The translations under genes were made by a program, and so were the position numbers. From Microdochium bolleyi (Eukaryota > Ascomycota > Sordariomycetes > Xylariales > Microdochiaceae): a stretch of 64,000 nt of DNA. The notes below the pieces were generated by a model. That model saw only the letters and a list, made by a program, of their open reading frames with translations. It had not been told where the DNA came from and searched no databases. The stretch covers positions 2,604,001-2,668,000 of the forward strand of contig KQ964248.1 of assembly GCA_001566295.1 (NCBI GenBank), written 5' to 3'. This document shows, one piece after another, positions 50,159 to 62,234 of the stretch (its first letter is position 1; the number at the start of each line of letters is the position of its first letter).

Positions 50159-52986
50159 GATGATCTGTACCGCAAAGTATTGCGATATGCTGAAAACGCC
50201 AAGAGATCTGCAGACAGAGCCCAATCGAGCTGAAGGGGAACGGTTTAGGAATGAGAGATGCCCCGATGATGGCTGGCGACGTAGAGTGACGACGGACGAG
50301 GTTTAAAGAGGGGTCAGGCAGGAGGGCGCGGCTGGTGGCTTTGAAGGAAAAACGGTCAAATGGAAGGAAGATCGTTGGGAAGACTCTGCAATCGTCGTTG
50401 TAATTAAACCTTGTGCGACGCCAATGACCGCGTGGCAGAACGGCTATAGACGAGTGTCAAGCACGCTCCCTGCTGCCGATCCTGACAGCGGACGGGGCTG
50501 CCCGTGCAGATCGCGACGGCGGTCCGGCCAATCACGGCACCGGGCAAGGCTAGATTGGGTAGAATGTTGCCACGGGAGCACTGGCTAGGACTGCCGGACC
50601 GAGTCCCTGACAGTCGAGACTGGCGAGGCGGTTCCTGCGTCGGGTTAGAGTTCAGCTTGCATACCCGCCCCGGGGAGGCGTGCTGCTTTGGGAGTTTCCC
50701 TGGGGGGTCCACGGCGCCAGTCCCGTGCCTAACGCAAGTAGCGCAGATCCTCGGGCGGATCCCCCCCGTGCCGCCGACGTAAATGGCAGTGATCAGAGGC
50801 TGCTCTGCCGGGCAGGTGTTCGGCGCCGAGGAGCCACGAGGCTGGGGAGCGGCAGTCGTGCCAGTCCTTGGCACAACTACCGAAGGACGAGCCCACCAGT
50901 CTCGACACCAAGACCACCGGGGTGCGGGCGAGGCGGAACCACCTGCCGACGACTCTCGAGGAGGCGGTCATCAGAGGCTCATGGGAGGCTACTAGCGCTC
51001 CCTTGCCCCGAAGGCCCAGTATAGTGAGGGCCCATTACTGTGATGGCCCAGCACAGTGACGCGTGAGGCATGTGGGTGCGCGGGTGAGACACAACAGGCC
51101 ATGTGCTGAGAAGAGGGCTGCCCAACCCATGCTGCAGCTGGCCACGATCCGAGATGCGAGGGCCAGAGAACATAGCATCCGAGACAGGGGGCTCAGCACG
51201 CCAGGGGGGAATCTTCCGGCTCCGTCACCGATAGGATGCCCAGCAGAGCATTCGAGACACAGGATCATGCCATGTGGCAGCCAGAACGGCCTGTGTGCCT
51301 CTGGCCTTCTGCGCGTTCCGCCTGGTGCAGGCGGGCGGGTGAGACACTGCGGGTAGGTGGCGTGACTGCGAGCAGTCACTGCCAGTCAGCAGTGGGCGCC
51401 TCTAGTCCCCGATGTGCTCGAGCTCGCGGAGTCTTCAGCCATGGGCGTCCGGCAGTTGCCGAGGAGCAGCTCCTGCCGCCTGCCGCGGGGGCTTGCGTAG
51501 AGTTGGTGGCTTCCTCCCCTCCTGTGCGCTATAGGGAGCCGTAGGTTACTCTTTCCACGTTGGGATGGGATTCCGTGCGGACATGTCTGCGGAGGGCCAC
51601 GGGGCACGAGATCCAGCAATAGTGCACGAGCAGCCCCGAGGGTCTGGAACGGGACGGGATTTCACGAGAGCCTCGATTGCCGCGCCAGAGATCTCCCGCC
51701 CCTGCCGATCAGTCACTGCAGAAGTCGAATGCCATGAGACGGCTGCATCGAGGACTCGGGAGGAATACCCTGGATCGAGCAGCTTGCACCAATCAGTCTC
51801 CGCCGGACAAGATCTGGAACTCTGGATCGGCAGCGCTACGCTGCCCTGCCCATGCCCGATGCGGGTGGTGGGCCGCAATGCTGCGATGCCGCCATGCTGC
51901 ACTGTTGTGATGAGCAGTCGATTGCCGGGCGATATTCGAGTCATGCCAGCACAGGTAGCGGCAACTTTGGGCCGAATCGGGCTCGGGCGTACCCTAGAGT
52001 ATACAACCCACGCGGAGCACGCTTGAATGTGTGCCTGCAAGGGGCTAGTCTGCCTGTCAAGTGTCGAAGGTTAAACCGATGCCTTGAACGTGGCCAACGA
52101 CTTAGCCAAGCCTCTCCGCAGTGCCGACCGACGACTAATCACTTGAATTGCCTCATGGCACTAGCATCAAGTGCCACGCCTCATTGCACTTGCCAGCCAG
52201 CGGAGAGTCGCGGAGCTCAGCCGAGTCGAGCGCCACGAGGGTCTGCCCCGACTCAGATAACGCCCCCCCGTGCGCCGCATTGCACTGGTACTAGGCGCCT
52301 TGCAGCTCTTTTGCAAGCGGGCCAACGACGTCAATACTGCCTGCGGCTTGAGAGCGTTGCACGACTCAAATCACACTTGTGCTATATGTAAAACCTTATG
52401 GTTATGTGCTATGATCCTTCCGCGGTCCACAGTGAGCTCATAGGATAGTGTCCCAGAGCTCCCCAGGCAGCTCTGAGGCTAACGATGACTTTTCTTTCAG
52501 GTCGCAAAGGTTAATGCCGACTAGTCTGGGACGGCTTGGACGATTGCCACGTTCAGGAGAATCAGCCGTTGACAACGAGGCTTCCAGTTCTTGATGACGG
52601 TCTCAACAAGTCTGAACTCTCGGCCTGACGGATCCATCTTTTGGGTGGACCACCTCGGGTCCGATGCCTGCCGCTGAGATGTGCCCTGGTCTGCCAAGCA
52701 TGACGATGCGAGCTTGTTCGAAATGTTGCCGAGTTCAGCATGATGCTGTCAACCTAGTCAGCGAGTAGTGACGAGGGGGCAAATTGTGGTATCTCGACCC
52801 GACATCTCAGTGCTGTAAGCTGGACCAGGTTTGTCATTCTCGTGGTTTCTGGTGGCCAACGATGGATTATAAGAAGCTCGAGGATTTCTCCCAATGTTTT
52901 GCCTCTTGTCCCTCAGATCACATCAAGTCATTCTCACTTCTACACGCTCATAGCCCTTCTCATCACCTGAGCCCCTCCTCCTCACA
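50159..52986. other. Intergenic between divergent GT2 and UDP-sugar dehydrogenase
   Basis: 2.8 kb between the two ATGs; both promoters must lie here. ORFs of up to 179 codons (for example 51852-52391 plus) have no motifs and overlap each other in several frames. A short tandem repeat lies at 51013-51060. The region next to 52986 is CT-rich (TCATCACCTGAGCCCCTCC), a typical leader. Confidence 0.45.
51013..51060. repeat. Three tandem 16-nt degenerate repeats
   Basis: GGCCCAGTATAGTGAG, GGCCCATTACTGTGAT and GGCCCAGCACAGTGAC follow each other exactly, sharing GGCCCA and GTGA. They may be repeated binding sites or simple slippage products. Confidence 0.7.
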
Positions 52987-54467
52987 ATGGCAACCCGAGC
53001 CCCCATCCCTGCCCCAATCTTCGTGGGCGCTCGCTCCGAGAGTCCCATGTCCGACATTTCTGACAAGAGCGATGCGGCCCCCTACGCTTATCCTTTCACT
53101 CCTATCACGCCCCCTTCTGAGTACGAAGAGTTTCCCACTCCTGCCAACAAGCCCCTGCTTCTCTCCCTCTCAGATTTTGAGTCGGAAGCATGGCCGGCGG
53201 ACGTGCGTCCGTTCGTCGCCGTCATCGGTGTCGGATATGTTGGTACTCACCTTGTCGAGAACTTCTCACGAGAGTATGATACCCTGGGCTTCGACATCTC
53301 CCCCAAGCGTGTCGCAGACCTCCAGCAGCAGTTCCAGGATAATGGCCGGGTGAGGCTCACCAGCAACACCCAGGACCTCCGCGAAGCCACACACTTCCTC
53401 ATCTCTGTGCCCACCCTCCTCCGGCCTGACCGCACCATCGACGCTTCCTACCTGTCCAGTGCACTCCAAATCGTCGCCGCCCACGCGCGGAGAGGCTCCA
53501 CTGTTGTCATCGAGAGCTCCGTGGCCATCGGCATGACTCGCAACCTTCTCGGCCCCATTGCCAAGGCACACGGCTTCTTTGCCGGCATGTCTCCTGAGGT
53601 ATGCTTCCCCCTTTCTCCCAAAGCACGATATCGTTCGCCAAGATAGACCATGGCTAACAAGTTCTCCTACAGCGTGTCGATCCTGGTCGGACTGAGCCTC
53701 CGGCATTCGCCATCCCCAAGATCATTTCCGGCCTCGACGATGTCGTCCCCGGCTCTCTCGCCAGCATCGCCCGCCTCTACGGCCCTGCATTTGACCGCGT
53801 CGTTCCCGTCTCCAAGCCCGAGGTCGCCGAGATGACCAAGTTGTATGAGAACTGCCAGCGGATGATGTGCATCGCCTACACCAATGAGATGGCCGATGCT
53901 TGCGGCCCTCACGGCATCGACCCCTTTGAGGTTGTCGAGGCCGCTGCCTCCAAGCCTTTCGGCTACATGCCCTACACCCCCGGCCCTGGCGTTGGTGGCC
54001 ACTGCATCCCCGTCAACCCATACTATCTCCTCTCCAACAGCGAGTTCCCCCTTCTCAAGGCCGCCACCGAGGCTATGTGGCAGCGCCCTGCCAACCTGGC
54101 ACAACGCGCCATCGAGGTTCTCGAGGCCCGCCAGAACAAGACCTTCGGGATGGCAACTGACGAGAAGCCTCGCGTGCTGGTAGTCGGTGTTGGCTTCAAG
54201 CCAGGCCAGTCGACGCTCAGCAACTCCCCTGGTCTTGACGTTGTCCGGGCACTCACGGTCTCGCAGAAGGTTGATGTCTCCTTCGCCGACAGCCTCGTGA
54301 CCCAGGACATGGTCCCGTCCGTGCCCCGCCTGGCCGATGACGACTGGCGGGTCGGCACGCTGGCCGCCTACGACATGATCATTGTCGCCATGCGCCAGGT
54401 CGGCTTTGACTACTCCATCCTCGACCAGATTTCCGGCAATGTCGAGTGGTTGTGCCAGCGGTCTTAG
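52987..54467 (+). CDS. Nucleotide-sugar dehydrogenase, UDP-HexNAc/UDP-glucose 6-dehydrogenase family
   Basis: Two exons, 52987-53598 and 53673-54467 (74-nt intron, GTATGC donor, TACAG acceptor); 468 residues. These enzymes oxidise the C6 of a UDP-sugar to a uronic acid with two NAD+. The Rossmann motif VAVIGVGYVGTHL is at 77-89, after a Pro/Ser-rich N-terminal extension of about 70 residues. The splice junction rebuilds SPERVDPG (202-209), and the catalytic Cys315 lies in GPGVGGHCIPVNPYYL. A Lys in TKLYEN is near 260. SPERVDPG followed by a PKIISG-type segment is the signature of the WecC/WbpA/TviB group (UDP-ManNAc or UDP-GlcNAc dehydrogenases) rather than of canonical animal/plant UDP-glucose dehydrogenase. 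The substrate could thus be UDP-GlcNAc, UDP-ManNAc or UDP-Glc. It lies divergent to the GT2 gene. Confidence 0.88.
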
Positions 54468-57400
54468 TGGCCCTCCCCCCTCGGTTTCCATTCATCACGA
54501 TTTCACGATTTACGAGCACTTGTCTTTCTACTCTTCACTTCTCGCCATTCTCTATCCTCCACATTTATTACTATTCCATTCTCACCACTCATTTGCGACT
54601 ACAATCTCGTCCTTGGAGTGCGCTAGTCCAACCAACGATGATTATATGATCACGATCGATTTTACGTCACTCGGCATGCCATTTGACACGGCTTGACTTT
54701 CACCTCAGTCACTATATCTCTTCGCCCCACTTTTGTCGCCTACGCGCAGCCAATCCCTTTCCAGCATTCTCGACTATTCTCGACCCTCATTCCAACGAAC
54801 CTTTTCTCCATTCCAAGACTATTGGAGCTAAAAAGCGCCTGTTTATTTCCCCACACTCAATCCTCGCTGCTCCGACAGGATGCTTTTCCTTGTCGTTGGC
54901 CTTGGGTGCTTCGGATATTTGTCTCCTTCATGTATATGGTAGATCACATATTGTCTTGATCACATCGTTAGAGTTTGCAGGAGTTCTGAAGGAGTTTAGG
55001 GTTCAGGCTCAACACATAATCTGATTTGGTCAGCATTGATCATGAAGAGTTTCTTTTCATTATCTTAAGAAGCACATCTATGTATCTAGTATATATTGAA
55101 TCTCACACATCGTCAAATAGCTTTAGTACCACCCCAGTGAGAATGATCATCGGTGCTTATTCTGCTGCAAACACGCACCAAAGGGTCTCGGTCGTGCGAA
55201 GCCATTCCGGCGGTCATCTTAGGTTCTCCGTGCCCGCAACCAACTAGTCCCCACAAGCATTCCTTGGGGGAAGGTGGACCCGCCGCAACAGACACAGTCG
55301 GTAGTGCTCGATCGGAACACCTTCCGACAGGCCGCAAATGGAATAGGCGCGCGTGGCCGCCTGGGGTGGCGCACACAACTCTAAATCCAAAGTCCTTAAC
55401 GTGCCCGTTATGTTCCGCTCGGTGGGGCGCGTTCTAGCTGCCCCCCGCCTGCGCCATCGGCGAGCGTGAGCTACGCAGACTTGTGGCGCCCTCTTTTTCC
55501 TGGGGGTGTGTCTCTCTGCGGTAGGCGTAGGTCGGTACATGGTTAGTGAACTACAGGAAAAAACTCTGTTTGCCTGGCTTCTAATGACCCCTTGGAATCA
55601 TCAGGGCCACGTGAAACCTTGCTGGGCCACGTGACTCGTGCTGAAAGGTTGTGATGTCAACGGTACGTCGGTGGAAGCTTGCCATCATTGCAAAAACTCA
55701 GTATTGCTCGAGTATTTCCTGGAGTGTACTCCGTGGTGATTCACTCACCGGAGCCCTCTTGTGAAGCGTTACTTGTAAGCACTGGGTGAGTTAGGCTTTT
55801 GCATTGGTGTCGGAGCTGCTGTGCTCCGAACGCTCCGTTGCAGAGACAGTTCAATCTTCAGACGTGTTTTTGCTAGTGTAGGTCTGTCTATGAGAAAGTG
55901 CATGTGGAATCCGAGGAATGTCTCAACTAAAGATCTCTGACCAGCAAGCACGCCGAAGGACTCCTCCCGAAGTGATTCATAGACCGGGGAAAAGTCCGGG
56001 ATACGCGCCAATGACTTCTCCGGAATTGCCACTTGAAGGGGTGAGCGTCACCGGCGCCTCTTGCTGAAGTCTGGCTCGATGGATTGTTTGGTCATGGCTG
56101 TCTGATGTCGTCCCGACAAATCACGTTCTGCAACGCAACCAAGTCCACAAATGTTTGCGGCTGACCGAGAAGGATCGAGGGCAGCATGAAAGATCGCGAT
56201 GAGCTGTCTGTACTGGCTATCGTTCGAAGCAAAACACAAATAATTATGGGCAGTCCACGGCAATCGGCACGGGTCTTGGCCAGATATTTCCGGGGCTCAG
56301 TCGGGATGCCCGTGTCTCGGAATGCTGACATGTCAAGCGAGGTAAACATATAGTTTCATTTCAGCCCAGGAATTGCCGATCAATATGATCAGCAGGGGTA
56401 TGACACTGAACAAGCTCCCAAGGCGGCTCCTTGTCCAGGCCCACCCCGACGTCGGGTCGGCTGTCAGGATTTGAGCGGAGCTGACACGAAGACCAGGAGA
56501 AAAAGTTCCAGACATTAGACACCAAGGTCTGGAAATGCTGCCACCTAAGGGTCGAAATGATCTCGGAATCTGCACGCACTTCGCCCTGTGCCGTAGAATG
56601 AGACCTGATCTAATCTAGTTTTCCTCAGCTCGTTAATGTGTAGTCCCGAGAAGACCAGCCCTTCACTAGCTGGGCTCGGCACATTTAGCCTCGATGTTCT
56701 TGCTCCTCAAGGCTGGGCACGAGGTACGGGCCTTCTTGAAGCATAATGATCATACGATCCAAATGGGGTGTACATCTGGAGTCGGGCGTGCCCAAAAGAT
56801 GCACGCGCTTTCTGATGGCAGAGTCCTTCTCAGACGGTCAAAATGAGCAATCACATCTCTATCCGATTCGTCCGAGCTTTTAACTTTGAATCAATGGCCC
56901 CTCGGGTGCTCCATGTTGGCTCGCCCAATCTATACGCGGCAGAGAAACTCGCAAGTCTCCACACAAATCAATTCGTTGAAGGTCGGGAAACTGACGAATC
57001 GAGTCACAGCGATGAAGGCATCACCGTGCGTTCATGGCACGGATAGTTCCGTCTTGGTCGTGCGGGCCAAACCACCACTCTGCTCTGCTCCCTGTCTTCT
57101 TCGCTTGACAATGCCTGTCTGTCTCATTTTAGTGCTGCGTATAACCCAACTGCAGCCCTCTAGCCTCTTCTGGACATATTTAAGCTCTGTCATCGTAAGA
57201 TCGCACACAAGATGGCATGATAATGCTCGCGGAACACTCTTCGCGTCGATGGCAGGGAGATTTTACCCGCGCGCTACACGTCGGACGTAGAGTTCCCGTC
57301 GGATCAGATCGATCTGGCCACAGTCTGGACCCCGGCCTCGTCCCTAGATGAGGCGAGAAGCAACCTCGCAGTAGCTGCAGGACCAGGGGGCTCATGGGGG

Positions 57401-57826
57401 CCGTGCGGGGGAATTTTAAGGGATGCTTGACAAGCCCTACTCGACTGCCGGAGTACGACCCTGCCGGATTCATGCCGGTGAGCTGCAGCCTGCGGGAGTG
57501 AGGGGCAGTGCAACCGTGAGTTCAATGCCCGCAGCCAACGGACGGACCGCCTCCATGGAGGCAGGGCCTCATCCTCTGCGAATGCTGGGGAGGACACAGA
57601 TTCCGGGCTGCATCGCTGCGCGACCACGTCATCTCCTTTACGCGCAGACAGCAACACGATACCACTCGGGCAAAGGGTCAACGTGATGATTCTCGAGATG
57701 GCGGCGTGCATAAGTGCAGCATTGGCCTTCTCAGTGCTCCTTTCTGTGTGTTATCTGGCCAGCTTGCCCTGTCCCCGTCTCGCGGTCTTTGTCCAGCTCC
57801 GCCCGACTGACGCCTCTTCTTCTGCT
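54468..57826. other. Gene-poor interval before the FAD oxidoreductase
   Basis: 3.4 kb. Directly after 54467 come T- and C-rich 3' UTR-like sequences. A paired CACGTG element is listed separately. ORFs at 56886-57290 (plus) and 57304-57711 (minus) have no motifs. The frame of the next gene stays open back to 57683. Confidence 0.45.
55605..55634. promoter_or_regulatory. Direct repeat of a CACGTG (E-box) element
   Basis: GGCCACGTGA occurs twice, at 55605-55614 and 55625-55634, a spacing of 20 bp (about two helical turns). The palindromic CACGTG core is bound by fungal bHLH factors. No gene with a start within 1 kb is apparent. Confidence 0.35.
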
Positions 57827-59624
57827 ATGCGTCCGCATCAAGGCCTTCCCCTGGCTATCACCGCCTCGGCCGGACTGACAGCCAAGGTCTGGGGCCAGGC
57901 CGGCGTCGACTTTGATCCTGGATACCCCGTGCAAGATCCGACTGTGTCGTACTGGCAGATCCCGACGCATCCGGACGTAGCCGATGGCCAGTCCACCACC
58001 TTCCCGCAGACGGCAGACGTGGTCATCATCGGCTCTGGCATGAGTGGCACCAGTGTCGCCTGGCACCTGCTCGTGGGTGATGGCCACACCGCCCAGACTC
58101 CCTTCAAACCTAGAATAGCCATGCTTGAGGCACGCCAAGCCTGCTCCGGCGCCACGGGTCGGAACGGCGGCCACATCCGACCTTCGTCATGGGAGGAATA
58201 CGCTACGGCCAAGCGGGTGACCACCAAGGACGAGGCCATCAAGATCACGAGGTTGCGCGCGAACCACACGCAGGCCATTATCGCCGCGGCGGCCAAGCTG
58301 TCCCCAGAAGCACGCAGGTGGTCCTCAGCCAGGAGCGTTGACAGCCTAGACGTCTTCTTCGACGAGGTTACCTTCCGCCACGCTGTCAACGCCACCGAGG
58401 CCCTCAAGGCAGAGATCCCTGACGTCGGCGAGCAGTGGTCGGTCCTCGAGCACGACGAGGCCGTCCGCGTCTCGCTCATCCCCACCGCTGTCGGCGCGCT
58501 GGCGGGCACACCGAAGCTGGCCGGCGCCGTGTGGGGATACCGCTTCGTCACGAGCAGCCTGAAGTACCTACTCGACGGCTTTCCGGTAAGCACTGATGTT
58601 GTAGAGATTAGCCGACGTGGCAGCTTCTCGCTCGACACCAATACGCCGGCCCGGCAGGTCAGAGCTCTCCCGGCTGGCAGCGAGTATAACTTCGAGGTTG
58701 TCACAGACAGGGGCGTCATCCGGACCAACCACGTCGTTCACGCAAGTAATGCCTGGGTGCCGCATTTTACCGTTGGCACAGGCCGCTTCATCGACGCCAT
58801 GATTCTGCACATGAGCGCCCAACTTGGCGGGACCGGTGTAAGTCTTGCCCGCACCATCAACAGATATCTCCTGACTCTTTCTCTCACCCACATTCTCCGT
58901 CTATCTCTACTTTCACGCAAGCTGACGAGAACACAACCGCTAGCTCCCCAACGTCGGCGAGTGGCCGCCACACTACCAAAACACGAGCCTCCCCACTGGC
59001 CGCGCGTGGTCCCTCTTCCGCAACCTGGGCCTCGACTACGTGGTCCACCAGCCCGAGAACAACGAGTTCATGTTTGGCGGCGGCGCGGGCCTCGCCAGCG
59101 TGGCGCCGCCCACCGCCACCGACCCTGCACTCAGGTACGCCGACAACGTCACCACCATGTCGCCCATCTACGAGGCGTACCTGGGCGGCGTGCTGCCGAC
59201 GTACTTTGGATACGAAGCGTACGGCGCCGAGCGCACCGACTACCCCGATAACGGGACGGGCTCGGGGATCTGGCCGGGCCGCATGAAGCGAGTGTGGAAC
59301 GGCGTCGAGGCGCTTACGAGGGACGCCCTGCCCGTCGTTGGCCCGCTCGATGAGAGGTTCTCGAACAGGACGGTCCTCGCGAACCCGGGTAAAGGACGGG
59401 AGTGGGTTACCACGGGGTTCAATGGGGAGGGCATGGCGTACACGTGGCTCTCGGGCAAGGGGCTGAGTGAGATGATCAGGAACCACGGCGGCAGGGACAA
59501 TAGCAGCAGCGACGCGGTGTTTGAGTGGTTCCCTAGAGCTTTCTTGCTCACAGAGGAACGTCTCAAGAGGGCTGCCGGCGTGGCTGTGCGGGATGTCCAG
59601 GGCTTGCGTCGGCGGTCGCACTGA
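57827..59624 (+). CDS. FAD-dependent oxidoreductase (DAO family)
   Basis: Two exons, 57827-58837 and 58944-59624 (106-nt intron, GTAAGT donor, GCTAG acceptor); 563 residues. The Rossmann FAD site ADVVIIGSGMSGTSVAWHLL lies near residue 62-81, followed by LEARQACSGATGRNGGH, the hallmark of the D-amino-acid-oxidase-like (DAO) fold. The second exon continues the family frame (LPNVGEWPPHYQNTSLP to GFNGEGMAYTWLSGKG). These flavoenzymes oxidise amines or amino acids; the substrate here is unknown. Several N-x-S/T sites (NTS, NGT, NRT) and a hydrophobic N-terminus (LPLAITASAGLTA) suggest the secretory pathway. I chose 57827 because a CT-rich leader precedes it; an in-frame ATG at 57686 would add 47 residues with an alternative hydrophobic segment. 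Without the splice the first exon would run into an unrelated frame to 59251. Confidence 0.85.
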
Positions 59625-59918
59625 TCACGAGACTGGAGGGCGAGCGATATATATTCATAACACCGGACTGTAGAAACATTCCACAAGTAACGTTGCCGAT
59701 ACTGGCCTACTCAAGAAGCACGCAATGTCGCTATCATATTCGAAGACACGCTGATACATCCGCTCTAAAACACAATTAATACTTGTTGCACATCTAGTAC
59801 AGACGCTCGTATAAGTCACTAGCAATTCCCAATCCTCCTAAATCAGCATGAGTTTGTCGGGCTTCAAGGTATAGGCTCTACAGAGGTCTGCCTACACCAG
59901 TCAAACATCCAAGGCGGC

Positions 59919-60604
59919 TTACACCGCTGGGGCCACGTTGGCGCCATATTGACCAGCGACATTGCCTGTTCACCACGGGCCCGAGTCAGCAAACTAGCCA
60001 TTGCTCATGGCATCTCCGTATCTCGCGCGAATTCTGAAGGGTGAACTTACCTGGAGGGCTGTAGTTGCACTCGAAAAAGTAAGCCCCGTTGCACGCCGAG
60101 TAGGCGCACCCAACCTCCTGAGTGTCCTTCCAGGTGAGCTGGCTGAAGTGACCCCAGTCGCTGAAGGAGCCCATGTTGGGCGTCGCGGCGCCGTACTGGG
60201 TGAAGGCGGACACCTCGCCGTACCACGTCTCGGTCACCATGTCGGCCATGGCGCTGACCGCATCGGACCCGGAGGACCAGCCGAGATTCTGGCCGTAGTC
60301 ACCGTCGCTGTTTCACGAAGAGATTTGAGATGTCAGAGACTAGCATGCGAGGATCGTGGGTGCGGAAGAGTGGAGCTGGGGAAGATGGTAGGAACGGCAT
60401 TCGAGGGCGCGGCGCGTACACCTTGTGCTTGAACTCGCACGAGTTGGTATGGCTCTGAGCGATCGCGGCGAGTTCGCGGCTCCACTTGAGTTTCGGGGCG
60501 CCGTGCAGGGCGCGGGCAGCGTTGTGCTGCACGAGGGCGGTCTTCTTGAAGCCGGCTGCCATGGCCGTGGCGGCGCTGGCCAGGAGGACGAGACAGATCT
60601 TCAT
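59919..60604 (-). CDS. Secreted CAP/PR-1-like (SCP/TAPS) protein
   Basis: Three exons on the minus strand: 60604-60420, 60307-60051 and 59965-59919 (introns 112 and 85 nt; donors GTACGC and GTAAGT). The product has 162 residues. A signal peptide (MKICLVLLASAATAMAAG) is followed by the CAP domain: LVQHNAARALHGAPKLKW, YGQNLGW, then GHFSQLTWKDTQEVGCAYSA (the CAP1 signature) and FECNYSPPGNV (CAP2). The usual YGENL Glu is Gln here, so one residue of the CAP pocket tetrad is changed. CAP proteins of fungi are secreted and several bind sterols or lipids (Pry-type); this role is inferred from the family. The first donor was placed at GT|GTACGC because only that phase keeps the frame. The last exon has only 15 codons (NVAGQYGANVAPAV plus stop). 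Confidence 0.85.
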
Positions 60605-62234
60605 CGTTGCAGTTGCGGTTGTTGTTGATGTTGTTACGTTGCAGGCAGGGTATGAGTGGTTCCAGAGTGGGGATAATCTTGGGAAGGACGGGGTGGTCAA
60701 GGGCCGACTGTAGCTGATGCTCTTGACATGGCTGTGGTGGAGGCGAGGAATGTGGGCGTTGGTCGGGATACATGTCTCAGTGGCCCTGGGGGAATGTAAC
60801 TGTCTCGAAGCCGCGTGTTTGCACATATCCGGTGATCGCGGATGACGTTTTGGCAATTGAATCAAGCAAGCGTTGTCTCAATCGATGGGGTCCTTTCACT
60901 TGTGAGAAACCTGCCTAGGACCTACATAAACAACATTGTCGGTGCGGGTTCAAGAATGGAGGCATATGGAAGGCAACGTCAAACAAGAACCGCCTTCAAC
61001 AGCAATCCTGGGAGGCCACTTGCGCCATGTCTGACGGTTTGGTTCACCTGGTGTAGTTCTATCTGCAGCTTGGTGACTCTGTAGTTGATCGACAGACTCT
61101 CCAGCGTCAAGATCTCAAGTACCACTTTAGATCAGCATCCTTCTCTGACATCCCAATATTCCTCTGGTGCTATGGCAATGTGGTGCCAAATCGTGAAATC
61201 ACCGATGGTCGTCGCACTCCTGGGAGCCCTCTTGGCCTTGTTGAGCGCACAGAAGTTGCTGCTCCCGAAGGACGAGCAGGCGAGCATGGGAAATGTCTCA
61301 GCAAGCGACAGCGAGGGATACAGAAGTAGCTGACGTATTGAGGTTGGGAGGATGATTAGTAGAAATGTCAAGCCTGTTTCTGATTCACGCGTTCGCAATA
61401 TCGTTCTTCTTTCTGCTCATGACGGGAGAATTGTCGTGAGACAATTCAAAGTCTCATAAACGCAACAGCAACGGCACGGGCCAGGATCATCATCGAGATA
61501 GATCTTTCCGAAGGCACATTAACCCAACTTCATCAGCTGAAAGCGCTTAGGCGCTAGACTCATCTATCTCTTGCTCATTTCTTTTCTTGCGTGGCTCGAC
61601 CTGACTCGTTCAATGCCTTCCTTACGGGTATTATTGTGGCGACATGGCGTCAATATCTCATGATTGTCACCTGGGCTTGGCCGAACCTGGTGCACCACTA
61701 CGCTGGCCGTGTGCGTTTTCGCTACATTGGCTGTATTTCCACATCTACTGCGCTTCCGTCGACAAGCGATAAAGTAGATGACCTCTACCGCATAGACCTA
61801 CTCGTTTGTCTGAGACGTTCAGACGCTCAGACGTTCAGAGGCCAGGACTCAGAGGCCCAAAGGTTTAGAGGCCTAGAGGCACAGAGGTCCAGAAGAGGGC
61901 CAAACTGGTTAAGTAATACCTCGAAGTACGAACCTACGATCATTGTCAGCTACTTGAGTTTTGCGCTTCGATAGTAGCGAATGGAACAGTGGGGTGCTTA
62001 CCCTTTACCTCAAGGTACTTTGCCTACTATAATTAGTCTATGGCACGCCTGGTTTCCCTCCGTGCCTAAGCGATCTGTGGATTACCATCCCTTAGCCAAG
62101 TGTGGTGCAGTCAAGATTTGCGCCTGGCTCTGCAGGCTCAAAACCTGCTGTACTTCTCCCACCATCACAGAAGAAGGATTGCATTGGAGCCCCGTCAACG
62201 TAATAAGAGCTCGCCAAGAACATCCAACCTCGGC
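60605..62234. other. Gene-poor interval with degenerate repeats
   Basis: 1.6 kb between the divergent CAP gene and the broken gene at 62235. It contains AT-rich patches (about 61440-62060) and the repeat at 61810-61895. Short ORFs (61085-61333, 61591-61974) have no motifs. A decayed transposon is possible but no transposase-like part is visible. Confidence 0.45.
61810..61895. repeat. Degenerate short tandem repeats (CAGACGTT / AGAGGCC units)
   Basis: Successive 8-12 nt units such as CAGACGCTCAGACGTTCAGA and AGAGGCCTAGAGGCACAGAG extend for about 85 nt. Noncoding; significance unknown. Confidence 0.6.

Noticed and set aside
50404..52391. Several ORFs of 100-180 codons between GT2 and the dehydrogenase
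   Set aside because: They overlap each other on both strands, have no motifs and lie in the shared upstream region.
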